Notes under the pieces: model-generated
What the model saw: the letters and a program-made list of their open reading frames with translations, nothing else
Databases searched by the model: none
What the model was told of the DNA's origin: nothing
Shown: piece after piece, positions 1 to 6,162 of the stretch
Layout of the letters: every line of letters begins with the position of its first letter
How positions within the stretch are numbered: the stretch's first letter is position 1
Position numbers and translations under genes: made by a program
Assembly: GCA_946623195.1 (NCBI GenBank)
Contig: CAMOQW010000082.1
Location: 1-6,162, forward strand
Reading direction: 5' to 3'
Source: an uncultured Prevotella sp.
GTDB taxonomy: Bacteria > Bacteroidota > Bacteroidia > Bacteroidales > Bacteroidaceae
DNA length: 6,162 nucleotides

Positions 1-6
1 CAATCG

Positions 7-627
7 TTATTTCTCCGTCCGTGGCGTGAAGATGAGCATCCAGCGGTAGAGGTTGCAGCCCACGAAGTTGCCGAGCACCTCGGCGATGTAGATGATGAGC
101 ACCTCCGTCTGCAGCAGCTGTGCTGATGGCGAGACGAGGAAGTAGAAAGCATCGGCTATCGAGTGGGCAAACCCACAGAGGATGAATACGGGCACGCCGA
201 GCAACAGTGTCAGCATCTTTCCCTTGCGGGCAAACTCCACGGCGGTGGTCATGATGAATCCGCAGCCGATGGCCAGCAGGAAGCAGGCCAAAGGACCCTT
301 GGCCAGACGGCCTGCCAGAATCTTCGAGGCAGGCTCTATGCAGTCGGGCTGGGCGTAGCTGATAAGCCAGGCTGAGAGTAGGCAGCCTATGATGTTACCA
401 AAGAGCACCACCCAGAGCATGGCCCAGTCGCCCTGACGGCGGATGAATCCGGCGGTGCCGGTATAAAGCTTTAATCCGTAGTAGACGACGGTTGTCAGTC
501 CGAACGCAAACAACACGGCACCTGCCACTCCACCGACCCTGAGGTTGACCACACAGCCGATGGAGATGCAGATGCCTGCCAGTATGGCCAGTGGCAGTAT
601 ATCGCGGAACAATTCAGCTTTCTTCAT
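7..627 (-). CDS. Short formate/nitrite transporter (FNT) family membrane protein
   Basis: Predicted inner-membrane channel of the FNT (FocA/NirC) family, which moves small monovalent anions such as formate, nitrite or hydrosulfide. The 206-residue product has about six hydrophobic segments. Family landmarks can be placed in order: an LYTGT segment at residues 54-58, matching the LFTST loop of FocA with its gating Thr; W(x)nFGNxxG in the third helix (about 68-81); GFAHSIADAF at 152-161, matching FocA GFEHSIANMF and keeping the central His (H155); and a final helix with LGNFVG (185-190). It is shorter than typical FNT proteins (about 270-285 residues), mostly at the N terminus. The FocA Glu before His is Ala here, and the following Asn is Asp. 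I chose the ATG at 627; an in-frame TTG two codons upstream (633) is the alternative. It is the last gene of the minus-strand cluster, 52 bases after the pRiA4b-type gene. Family assignment is fairly sure; the substrate is unknown. Confidence 0.82.
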   Translation of the reverse strand: MKKAELFRDILPLAILAGICISIGCVVNLRVGGVAGAVLFAFGLTTVVYYGLKLYTGTAGFIRRQGDWAMLWVVLFGNIIGCLLSAWLISYAQPDCIEPASKILAGRLAKGPLACFLLAIGCGFIMTTAVEFARKGKMLTLLLGVPVFILCGFAHSIADAFYFLVSPSAQLLQTEVLIIYIAEVLGNFVGCNLYRWMLIFTPRTEK

Positions 628-679
628 ATCCAATAGATTTCTTGACAGTATTCATGACTTAAGATAAATGGCGCTTCTA

Positions 680-2866
680 CTACGAAATGGCATTCTCGTT
701 CTCTGCCTCGAAGTCGTGCAGCTGCTGGCGTATCTTGTCGGCCTGGCTCTGGGGCAGTCCAGGAGCTTTGAGCAGGTCGATGCGCTGCTTGGTCTTGGCG
801 GTATAGCGGCCCTTCTTCTCCAGTGTGAGGGCGTAGCTCTCGATGCCCTTCCTCTTGCCTTTCCTGATATTGAACGCAGCCGTCTCGCCCTTCTTCTGCA
901 GCAGGATGCCTACGGTGTTGATGTCCGTGGGGTCCATCTGCCAGTAGTCCTTGTCGAGGGCGTGAGTTTCCTCGTCGGAGAGATAGCGGAAGCCTTTTTC
1001 GTCCTCAAACTCGTAGGGCTCTGGCAGTTCCGTTCGCCCGAAGGCCCTCATGATGAGCTGCGCGAAGCCGTCGAGCAGCATATTTGAAGGCAGCTGGATG
1101 GTGCGCTCCGGTTCGTCTGCCGGTTCGATTTTCTCGATGCGTATCTCGTAGCGGGCGGCAGGTTCCGACAGGTCATAGATGCCCTGAATGTCGTAGAGGT
1201 CGTCGGCATCATAGTCGTCCTCATCCTCACCATAGTAGTCATTACCCCTGCTTATTCCGTAATAGGTTTCTTCGTTGAACTCCCTGCTCTCTTCGATTTC
1301 TTCCTTGTCGTTCAGGTACTGGTCCAGGCTGTCGTACTTGCAGCAGAATTCCACTTTGGGGTCGTTCATCAGGCGGGCTACTTCATCGATGCCGCCTTCG
1401 ACTATGGTTGTTTGGATGTTCAGTTCCTTGAATATTCTCTGCAGTATGGGCAGAGTCTCCGTCACATGTGCTGTGGCGAGCGATATGGCGTAAAACTCCA
1501 GATTGAATGTCGAGGCTCCCTGTCGGCAGATGTCGAGGCAATGGTTGAGGAATTTGGAGAGCATGGCTGTGATGCGCAGCCGTTTCTCGGGCTGTCGGAT
1601 GAGGGTCCAGAGCAGTGCGTTGAGCACGATGGGCTTGGCATGGGGTATGATGCCCTGCTGGTAGAGTAACTCCTCGAGCGTCTCTATCTGGTCCTTGCCC
1701 AGCTGGTAGATGACTGCCGAGACCCATTTTTCGTACCTGAAGATGTAGGCGTGCATGAAGTAGGCGTCCTGCCTGAGGGCTTCGAGCACCAGGTCGAGGC
1801 AGTCGGTCATCTTCTCGCGCTCCATCATCCACAGCGGGCCGTATAGCTTCCAGCGGTTTTCCAGCAGCTCCTTGTCGAAACGGGCGAAGAGCATGTTCAT
1901 GTAGCCGCGCATCTCAGCTAGTTTCTGCTGGGATGTCATCTTCATGCGGCGGCCGTCCTCTTCCACGAAGTGGCACAGCTCCACCTTGTTGTCCTCATAC
2001 CGAGCGTTCCAGAACGGGCTGAGCCATTGCAGCGTCTGTGGGATATTCTGCTCGTAGTCGGGTTTCTTGTAGGAGTAGAATTTCTGGTTTTCCATTTCCG
2101 GAAGGGGTGTAATCCCGAGCATGGTTTTCATGAGTTGTTCCCGCTGGTTGTCATCCATGTTACTTAGCATGTCGGCCATCTGGTCCATCATTCCCAAAAA
2201 GTCATCAGCAGGACTGCCTGTGCCTGTAGCACTTTGTTGCTTCTGGGGCAAACTGCTCTTCGATGGTCTTGTTCCCTTCGGAGTCAATAGCATCAGCCGG
2301 CTGTTGATATCGATGATGTCGATGGCATTGGCGTCAAAGTCCTTCACGCTCTTCAGGCCCATCCATCTCAGATACTCCTTGGCCTCACTGCTGCGAGGGG
2401 ATTCGCGGAACAGTTCCTTGATGCCTTCGTAGCCCCACGGTCCGCCGCAGTCCTCTGGCGGGCAGGCTCCCTTGGCACGGTGACAGACGGGGTAGGGCAG
2501 CATGGCCGCCATGTCGGTATACTCCAGCGTGATGTCGTGAATCCAGTCGTCGCCGAAGTCATACACGTAGACGAACTTATTCAACTGCCTGCTATTCAGG
2601 AAATCGCCAACGTCTGTCTTACTGGCATCGAGCTGCTCGCCCCAATAGGCGAGGGAGTCTTGCTCCAGTTCGTCGGGCGACTTGATCGACCAGCCTCCGT
2701 CGTAAGCCTGCTTTTGGAACTGATACAGGTGATAGCCTTCCCATCCGAATGCCTGTTGGATGGTATGGTGTAACTCTTCGAAGGTCATCGTGGCGGGTAT
2801 TTCTATCCTCCGCCATACGGGGGGAGTCTTGATGTTACGGATTTGGATTTTGAATGTCAGGGTCAT
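680..2866 (-). CDS. Large pRiA4b ORF-3-family protein with a probable second, degenerate copy of the domain at the C terminus
   Basis: A 728-residue soluble protein whose N terminus (about 1-190) is a clear plasmid pRiA4b ORF-3-like domain (also called IS1096 TnpR-like). Visible hallmarks are PPVWRRIEIP at 15-24, an AFGW(x)xYHLYQF segment at 39-50, the YDFGDDWIH motif at 102-110 and CPPEDCGGPWGY at 135-146. The molecular function of this family is not established. Residues 220-510 are mostly helical and Leu/Met/Ala-rich, and I recognise no family there. Residues 520-560 are strongly acidic and Tyr-rich, with a run of D/E/Y at 543-559 that looks like a flexible linker. Residues 571-685 resemble a second copy of the N-terminal fold with the signature motif lost. 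Lone family members are usually nearer 200 residues, so this is an expanded architecture. The gene starts 27 bases after the DUF4298 stop and is probably co-transcribed with it. Despite the IS-derived family name, I see no inverted repeats or transposase nearby, so it is not evidence of a mobile element. Confidence 0.88.
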   Translation of the reverse strand: MTLTFKIQIRNIKTPPVWRRIEIPATMTFEELHHTIQQAFGWEGYHLYQFQKQAYDGGWSIKSPDELEQDSLAYWGEQLDASKTDVGDFLNSRQLNKFVYVYDFGDDWIHDITLEYTDMAAMLPYPVCHRAKGACPPEDCGGPWGYEGIKELFRESPRSSEAKEYLRWMGLKSVKDFDANAIDIIDINSRLMLLTPKGTRPSKSSLPQKQQSATGTGSPADDFLGMMDQMADMLSNMDDNQREQLMKTMLGITPLPEMENQKFYSYKKPDYEQNIPQTLQWLSPFWNARYEDNKVELCHFVEEDGRRMKMTSQQKLAEMRGYMNMLFARFDKELLENRWKLYGPLWMMEREKMTDCLDLVLEALRQDAYFMHAYIFRYEKWVSAVIYQLGKDQIETLEELLYQQGIIPHAKPIVLNALLWTLIRQPEKRLRITAMLSKFLNHCLDICRQGASTFNLEFYAISLATAHVTETLPILQRIFKELNIQTTIVEGGIDEVARLMNDPKVEFCCKYDSLDQYLNDKEEIEESREFNEETYYGISRGNDYYGEDEDDYDADDLYDIQGIYDLSEPAARYEIRIEKIEPADEPERTIQLPSNMLLDGFAQLIMRAFGRTELPEPYEFEDEKGFRYLSDEETHALDKDYWQMDPTDINTVGILLQKKGETAAFNIRKGKRKGIESYALTLEKKGRYTAKTKQRIDLLKAPGLPQSQADKIRQQLHDFEAENENAIS

Positions 2867-2893
2867 GTTTCTTATGCTTTTCTTGTTTATTAT

Positions 2894-3175
2894 TCACAAT
2901 TCTGTCAGGCGGGTTTTCAGTTCGCGATAGTCTGACAGCAGGTTCCAGAGGCCGTCCTCCGACAGTACGCCGCGTCGGAGACCCTCGGGCAGCCGTCCGG
3001 CGCTGTCGTCGTCGTAATCCTTTTTCCACTCGCTGCTGCCGTAGTACTCGTTGAGCTTTTCAACGTCGTCTTTTACAGCCTCCAGCTTGTCGAGGGCAGC
3101 CGATACCTCCATCACTGCCACTGAGGCGCGGTTCATCCGCTGCTCCATCTCCTTGATACGTTCTGTCTGTTCCAT
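2894..3175 (-). CDS. DUF4298 domain-containing small protein
   Basis: A 93-residue soluble protein matching the DUF4298 family, whose function is unknown. Residues 1-44 form a charged amphipathic helix that is probably a coiled coil (heptad-like spacing of M, V, L and A with many K/E). Then comes the family signature: YYGSSEWKKDY at 45-55, an acidic DDDSAGRLP stretch at 56-63, and RRGVLSEDGLWNLL at 67-80. The reading frame stays open upstream to 3310, but that extension lies wholly inside the EamA gene and is low-complexity Ser/Arg/Cys-rich. The ATG at 3175 begins exactly where family similarity begins, so I chose it. It starts one base after the stop codon of the EamA transporter gene, with no purine-rich ribosome binding site, so translation is probably coupled to the upstream gene. 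The next gene, pRiA4b-type, follows after 27 bases. The family is recognised with good confidence; no role can be assigned. Confidence 0.85.
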   Translation of the reverse strand: MEQTERIKEMEQRMNRASVAVMEVSAALDKLEAVKDDVEKLNEYYGSSEWKKDYDDDSAGRLPEGLRRGVLSEDGLWNLLSDYRELKTRLTEL

Positions 3176-3176
3176 T

Positions 3177-4061
3177 TTACTTTTTATTATCTTTAGTCCG
3201 TGAAGCCCTGGCGGTCTGCAGCAGCACGCTGAGCAGGATGAGGCTGATGCCGAGATAGAAGGAGAAGTTGATCTCCCGCCCCTCGCCGAAGACGAGGAAG
3301 GCCAGCGCAATGGTATAGCAGGGCTCCAGATTGTAAGTCAGGTTGACGGTGAAGGCCGAGAGCCGCTTCAGGGCCTGGATTTGCAGCAGGTACATGCCGA
3401 CGGTGCAGAACAGGGCGTGGCAGAGCATGAACCACAGGTTGCCAGCCTCGGGCACGACGACCACCGGCTGCTGGCTGGGGAAGCAGAGCAGATACAGGGG
3501 GATGACCGCCGTGATGACAACCAGCCCTCCCGACATCTGATACATCAGCACCGTTCTGCTGCGCACCCCCACGCTGGCCTTCTTGTTGCAGATGGCATAG
3601 AGGGCGCAGACGGCCGACGAGACGATGCCTATCGAGATGCCGTAGCGGTAGCGGGCATCGAGGGAGAAGATGCAGAGCACGCCGGCCACGGTAATCAGCG
3701 CGAACAGCAGCTCTATCCATGAGAAGCGTTTCTTGAAGAGTATTGGCTCAAAGAGGGCGGTGAAGAATCCGATGAGCGAGAAGCAGATGACGCCGATGGA
3801 CACGTTGGAGGCCTTGATGGAGCCGTAGAAGAGCATCCAGTGTATGCCCAGCAGGGCTCCGCAGCCGCAGAGTTGCATGAACTTGCGCCAGCCCACACGC
3901 GGCAAGCCTGTGAACACCAGCAGGATGCAGGTGGTGAACAGCATGCGATACCACACGATGTCCACCTCGTTGAGCGTGATGAGTCGTCCGAACAGGCCTG
4001 TGAAGCCCGCCAGCAGCACGCTCAGGTGCAGTTGTATGAACCCTTTCCTGGTCTCTGTCAT
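3177..4061 (-). CDS. EamA/DMT-superfamily inner-membrane transporter
   Basis: Predicted ten-helix inner-membrane transporter of the drug/metabolite transporter superfamily (EamA, RhaT/YdcZ-like). The 294-residue length is typical. Two tandem EamA repeats are visible. The first spans about residues 9-132, with the early charged pair VDIVWYRM at 33-40 and a closing segment LFEPILFKKRFSWIELLFALITV-like in layout (about 103-125). The second spans about 143-283 and ends with the standard pattern LEPCYT at 245-250, FGEGREI at 258-264 and a final hydrophobic helix (268-282). The C terminus is short and basic (RASRTKDNKK), consistent with a cytoplasmic tail. It begins two bases after the stop of the outer-membrane protein gene and ends one base before the DUF4298 start, so it is the middle of a tightly packed unit. 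Members export amino acids, metabolites or drugs, or import sugars and nucleotide precursors; the sequence does not say which. Confidence 0.9.
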   Translation of the reverse strand: MTETRKGFIQLHLSVLLAGFTGLFGRLITLNEVDIVWYRMLFTTCILLVFTGLPRVGWRKFMQLCGCGALLGIHWMLFYGSIKASNVSIGVICFSLIGFFTALFEPILFKKRFSWIELLFALITVAGVLCIFSLDARYRYGISIGIVSSAVCALYAICNKKASVGVRSRTVLMYQMSGGLVVITAVIPLYLLCFPSQQPVVVVPEAGNLWFMLCHALFCTVGMYLLQIQALKRLSAFTVNLTYNLEPCYTIALAFLVFGEGREINFSFYLGISLILLSVLLQTARASRTKDNKK

Positions 4062-4063
4062 TG

Positions 4064-5389
4064 TCAGAAGCGGTAGTCGAAGCCCACGCCCACCACGTTG
4101 TTGGTGCGCGAGTAGGTCTCCGTGCCGTAGCTCGTTGGCTTCTCATAGTTGGAGTAGAGGCTGATGAAGTAGCCGGCGTTCAGTCGCAGCTTCTCCGTGA
4201 TGTTCCATGCGCCGCCGAGTCCGATGCTGTAGCTGTTGCAGGCGAACGAGGTGTTCTGCTGGTAGCCGTCGCTCAGGCCGTAGTCGGTGCGCTGCCCGCC
4301 GATGCTGACGGTCACCTTGTCATTGATGTCGTACTCCACGCCAGCCAGTATTTCGTGTGTGCCACGGGTGAGTTCCTTCTGACGGTCGCCCGCCATCTTG
4401 GCGTTCTTGTCGTCGAAGAAGTGGTACTCCAGCGTGGCGCGCAGCTTCGGGGTGAACTCGTAGCCGGCAGCCACGGAGAGCAGGGCGGGCATGTCGTAGC
4501 GCGTGGTGGCTCCGTCGGCGTAGGGGGCGGTATAGCCCGACAGCTGTGTGCTCAGGGCCGTCATCTTGGCCTGTGTGCCAGCAGGGTCGCGGGCTATCAT
4601 GGCGTTGATGAGGTTGGTGCCCAGTCCGGCATCGAGCACGTTGGTGCTGTTCTCGGTGCTGATCTTCGTGCGGAACTCGTAGCGAGCCGTCAGTGTGAGT
4701 CCTCCCTGATGGTAGTTCAGGCTGACGATGGGGGTGAAGCCCCAGCCCTTCTGGTCTACGTCGAGCAGCAGCTTGGCCAGCTCGCCCAGTTGCGGGTGGT
4801 CCTCGGCACGCACATGACCGCGATAGTAGCCGTCGTAATAGTTGGCACGCAGGCCTACGGCTGCCGAAAGGAAGTCTGTCAGCCGGTAGGTGAAGTTCAG
4901 CTGCCCACCGTAGATATACTGCTTGCCCTTCATCTCTGAGTTCAGTGTGTATTGGTCGGGGGTGATGCCGTTCTGTGCCAGCAGCCCTTGCAGCAGCATG
5001 TTGTACATGGGCACGCCTTGTTTATACTCCACATAGCCGCCGCTGCCCACGATGCCGATCATCGTGGAGAGGGCCCAGCGGTTGTGCTTGTAGGAGGCGA
5101 ACAGGGCGGGCACGATGGGTGCCGATGCCTTGCCCTCGTATTTGGTGCCGTTCACCTCAATGTTACGGAATTGCCAGGGTTTCTGGAAGTTGAGCGAGAG
5201 TTGCCAGCCCTCGTGGCCCCAGGCCAGTCCGGCGGGGTTGGAGTAGGCTGCGTCGATGTCGGTCGAGGCACCACGTGCCATCATGCGGTCGAAGGCGATG
5301 TGGTAGTTGGTGTTGGTCATCAGTCCGCCGGCGTGGGCGGCAGTCGTCAGGGCGATGACCATAACTGTCAGAATCAGCGTTCTCTTCAT
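4064..5389 (-). CDS. FadL/OmpP1/TodX-family outer-membrane channel protein
   Basis: Predicted outer-membrane beta-barrel of the OmpP1/FadL family, which admits hydrophobic compounds such as long-chain fatty acids or aromatics. The 441-residue precursor starts with a classic signal peptide (MKR, hydrophobic core to about residue 16, probable signal peptidase I cleavage after AHA at 18-20). The mature N terminus has the family hatch signature: MMARGASTDIDAAYSNPAGLA at about 36-56, including the NPAG turn at 51-54 that matches FadL. The rest alternates aromatic and polar residues in strand pairs, for example YIYGGQLNFTYRL (158-170), LRATLEYHFF (316-325) and VTVSIGGQRTDYG (359-371). The last residue is Phe, as expected for barrel insertion by the BAM machinery. 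It is the first gene of the minus-strand cluster, with a Bacteroidetes-type -7 element about 30 bases upstream. A ligand cannot be assigned; in Bacteroidetes such proteins are sometimes annotated as hemin receptors without proof. Confidence 0.88.
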   Translation of the reverse strand: MKRTLILTVMVIALTTAAHAGGLMTNTNYHIAFDRMMARGASTDIDAAYSNPAGLAWGHEGWQLSLNFQKPWQFRNIEVNGTKYEGKASAPIVPALFASYKHNRWALSTMIGIVGSGGYVEYKQGVPMYNMLLQGLLAQNGITPDQYTLNSEMKGKQYIYGGQLNFTYRLTDFLSAAVGLRANYYDGYYRGHVRAEDHPQLGELAKLLLDVDQKGWGFTPIVSLNYHQGGLTLTARYEFRTKISTENSTNVLDAGLGTNLINAMIARDPAGTQAKMTALSTQLSGYTAPYADGATTRYDMPALLSVAAGYEFTPKLRATLEYHFFDDKNAKMAGDRQKELTRGTHEILAGVEYDINDKVTVSIGGQRTDYGLSDGYQQNTSFACNSYSIGLGGAWNITEKLRLNAGYFISLYSNYEKPTSYGTETYSRTNNVVGVGFDYRF

Positions 5390-5419
5390 AACTATATGTA
5401 TTTTGGTTGATTTCGGTTA

Positions 5420-5427
5420 CAAAGTTA
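5420..5427 (-). promoter_or_regulatory. Candidate Bacteroidetes -7 element for the minus-strand operon
   Basis: Read on the minus strand this is TAACTTTG, a full match to the Bacteroidetes primary sigma factor -7 consensus TAnnTTTG. It would place transcription start near 5413, giving an AT-rich leader of about 24 bases before the porin ATG at 5389 and no Shine-Dalgarno sequence, as is usual for the phylum. A clear -33 TTTG is missing at the expected distance; only a T-rich stretch (about 5442-5454 on the minus strand, TTTTTTCG and nearby) is there. The element is therefore only partly supported. Confidence 0.5.
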
Positions 5428-5485
5428 CGAATAATCTTTGGAAAAACGAAAAAAGGAATGGAAAAATGCATATACTGCCGAATTA

Positions 5486-5518
5486 TTTGTTTGGATTGTT
5501 TCTTTTTTAGTATCTTTG
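5486..5518 (+). promoter_or_regulatory. Candidate Bacteroidetes -33/-7 promoter for the methyltransferase gene
   Basis: TTTG at 5486-5489 and TATCTTTG at 5511-5518 match the Bacteroidetes -33 (TTTG) and -7 (TAnnTTTG) consensus, with a 21-base spacer. A second TTTG at 5490-5493 would give 17 bases. Transcription would start near 5523-5526, leaving a very short leader of about 10-13 bases before the ATG at 5536. The surrounding A/T-rich tracts contrast with the GC-rich coding regions. Confidence 0.6.
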
Positions 5519-5533
5519 TCGCCAAATTGCGAC
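5518..5533. repeat. Small perfect inverted repeat overlapping the methyltransferase transcription start
   Basis: GTCGC at 5518-5522 and GCGAC at 5529-5533 are exact reverse complements around a 6-base AT-rich spacer; outward T-G and T-A pairs could extend the match by two positions. It overlaps the last base of the -7 element and ends two bases before the ATG. If transcription starts near 5523-5526, the left arm is not transcribed, so a DNA-level site is more plausible than an RNA hairpin. Five-base arms can also arise by chance. Confidence 0.3.
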
Positions 5534-5535
5534 GA

Positions 5536-6162
5536 ATGGTAAATCAAGCAACGAGGGAATTCATCCGTAAGCATGCAGAGGATGACGTGCGACAGCTGGC
5601 ACTCCGAGGAAGCAAAGACCCCGAGGTGGACTTGCCGTTGGCGCTTTCACAGATCGGCGGGAGGCAGAAGGCCAGGGAGAAGCTGCCCTCATGGGCAGCA
5701 ACAGACGGCATCGTCTATCCGCCCCACCTCTCGATGGAGCAATGTTCGTCGGAACAGACGGCACGCTATAAAGCCGGCATCGCTGGCAAGGGTCGGCTGA
5801 TGGCAGACCTGACGGGAGGCTTCGGTGTGGATTTCGCGCTGATGGCTCCTGCCTTCGAGCGGGCTGTCTATGTGGAGCGGAATTCGCAGTTATGCGCCAT
5901 TTCATCGGAGAATTTCGTTACGCTCGGTCTTAGCAATGTCGAAGTGGTGTGTGGCGATGGAACCGAATATTTGCACAGTATAAGCCGGGCAGACCTCATC
6001 TTCATCGACCCTGCCCGCCGCGACGACCACGGAGCGCGTACCTACGGCATAGCCGACTGTACGCCCAATGTGCTGGAACTGATGGACGAGCTGACGCAGA
6101 AGGCCGACCGCCTGCTCATCAAGCTCTCCCCGATGCTCGACTGGCGGAAAGCGATGGCCGAC
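5536..6162 (+). CDS. THUMP-like (PG_1098-type) class I SAM-dependent methyltransferase, N-terminal part, cut by the window edge
   Basis: The first 209 codons of a methyltransferase that runs off the right edge with no stop codon. The start is the ATG at 5536, 18 bases after a good -7 element. The Rossmann methyltransferase core is visible: the SAM-binding motif I DLTGGFGVD at residues 91-99, the acidic end of strand 2 in VYVERN (111-116, E114 expected to contact the SAM ribose), GDG at 140-142, the catalytic-loop type motif DLIFIDPARR at 153-162, and IKLSPMLD at 195-202. The DPAR motif and the long N-terminal helical region (about 1-85) fit the Bacteroidetes family whose members are about 390-400 residues and end in a ferredoxin-like PG_1098/THUMP-like module; that C-terminal part lies outside the window. 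A THUMP-like module suggests an RNA substrate, but this is inference. It is transcribed divergently from the porin operon. Confidence 0.85.
   Translation, partial: MVNQATREFIRKHAEDDVRQLALRGSKDPEVDLPLALSQIGGRQKAREKLPSWAATDGIVYPPHLSMEQCSSEQTARYKAGIAGKGRLMADLTGGFGVDFALMAPAFERAVYVERNSQLCAISSENFVTLGLSNVEVVCGDGTEYLHSISRADLIFIDPARRDDHGARTYGIADCTPNVLELMDELTQKADRLLIKLSPMLDWRKAMAD

Noticed and set aside
628..679. Possible promoter or terminator between the pRiA4b-type gene and the FNT gene
   Set aside because: The minus strand has only TATCTTAA, which misses the TTTG part of the -7 consensus, with no -33 partner. There is no stem followed by a T-run.
668..1087. A 139-codon plus-strand open frame overlapping the 3' end of the pRiA4b-type gene
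   Set aside because: It is Leu-rich and low in diversity, is antisense to a well-supported coding region and has no upstream promoter or family resemblance.
680..2866. Mobile element, because pRiA4b ORF-3 proteins are also labelled IS1096 TnpR-like
   Set aside because: No terminal inverted repeats, target-site duplications, transposase or recombinase catalytic motifs are visible, and composition matches the neighbours. The family is widespread in ordinary chromosomal settings.
3176..3310. Possible N-terminal extension of the DUF4298 protein to a start at 3310
   Set aside because: The extension is Ser/Arg/Cys-rich and overlaps the end of the EamA gene in another frame. DUF4298 similarity begins at the ATG at 3175.
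4061..4939. A 292-codon open frame on the plus strand, antisense to the porin gene
   Set aside because: It lies wholly inside the porin gene. Its translation is dominated by Val, Ala, Gly and His with no recognisable domain or signal peptide, as expected from the antisense frame of a GC-rich gene. The minus-strand product has a signal peptide, the NPAG motif and a terminal Phe.
5573..5905. Overlapping open frames on both strands within the methyltransferase gene
   Set aside because: They are Arg/Pro/Ser-rich shadow frames. The frame from 5536 carries the complete order of methyltransferase motifs and remains open to the window edge.

Overview
This window looks like ordinary chromosomal DNA from a moderately GC-rich member of the Bacteroidales, most likely Prevotellaceae or a close relative. 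Three things support this. The protein families are typical of that group: a THUMP-like/PG_1098 methyltransferase, a short FNT transporter, a FadL/OmpP1-type porin and a DUF4298 protein. No purine-rich ribosome binding sites precede the start codons. Bacteroidetes-type -7 elements (TAnnTTTG) sit in the one sizeable intergenic gap. The assignment is by inference from families, not by database match.

Layout: five genes lie head-to-tail on the minus strand across roughly positions 5389 to 7. In transcription order they are a FadL/OmpP1-family outer-membrane protein (5389-4064), an EamA/DMT-type inner-membrane transporter (4061-3177), a small DUF4298 protein (3175-2894), a large pRiA4b ORF-3-type protein (2866-680) and a short formate/nitrite transporter (FNT) family protein (627-7). 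The first three are separated by only 2 and 1 bases, so translational coupling is likely. The next gaps are 27 and 52 bases, with no convincing internal promoter or terminator, so all five may form one transcription unit. A sixth gene on the plus strand (5536 to beyond the window edge) encodes the N-terminal part of a THUMP-like class I SAM-dependent methyltransferase. It diverges from the porin gene.

The 146-base divergent intergenic region (5390-5535) is AT-rich, in contrast with the GC-rich genes. It carries a good Bacteroidetes promoter facing the methyltransferase and a -7 element facing the porin operon. A small perfect inverted repeat overlaps the expected methyltransferase transcription start.

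The unit combines an outer-membrane channel, an inner-membrane drug/metabolite-type exporter or importer and an FNT channel. This suggests small-molecule traffic across the envelope, but the substrate cannot be read from sequence. The most interesting observation is that the 728-residue pRiA4b-type protein seems to carry two copies of the same fold. The N-terminal copy is well conserved. The C-terminal copy is degenerate and has lost the signature motif. A helical region and an acidic linker lie between them. I found no mobile element, CRISPR array, RNA gene or recognisable defence system.
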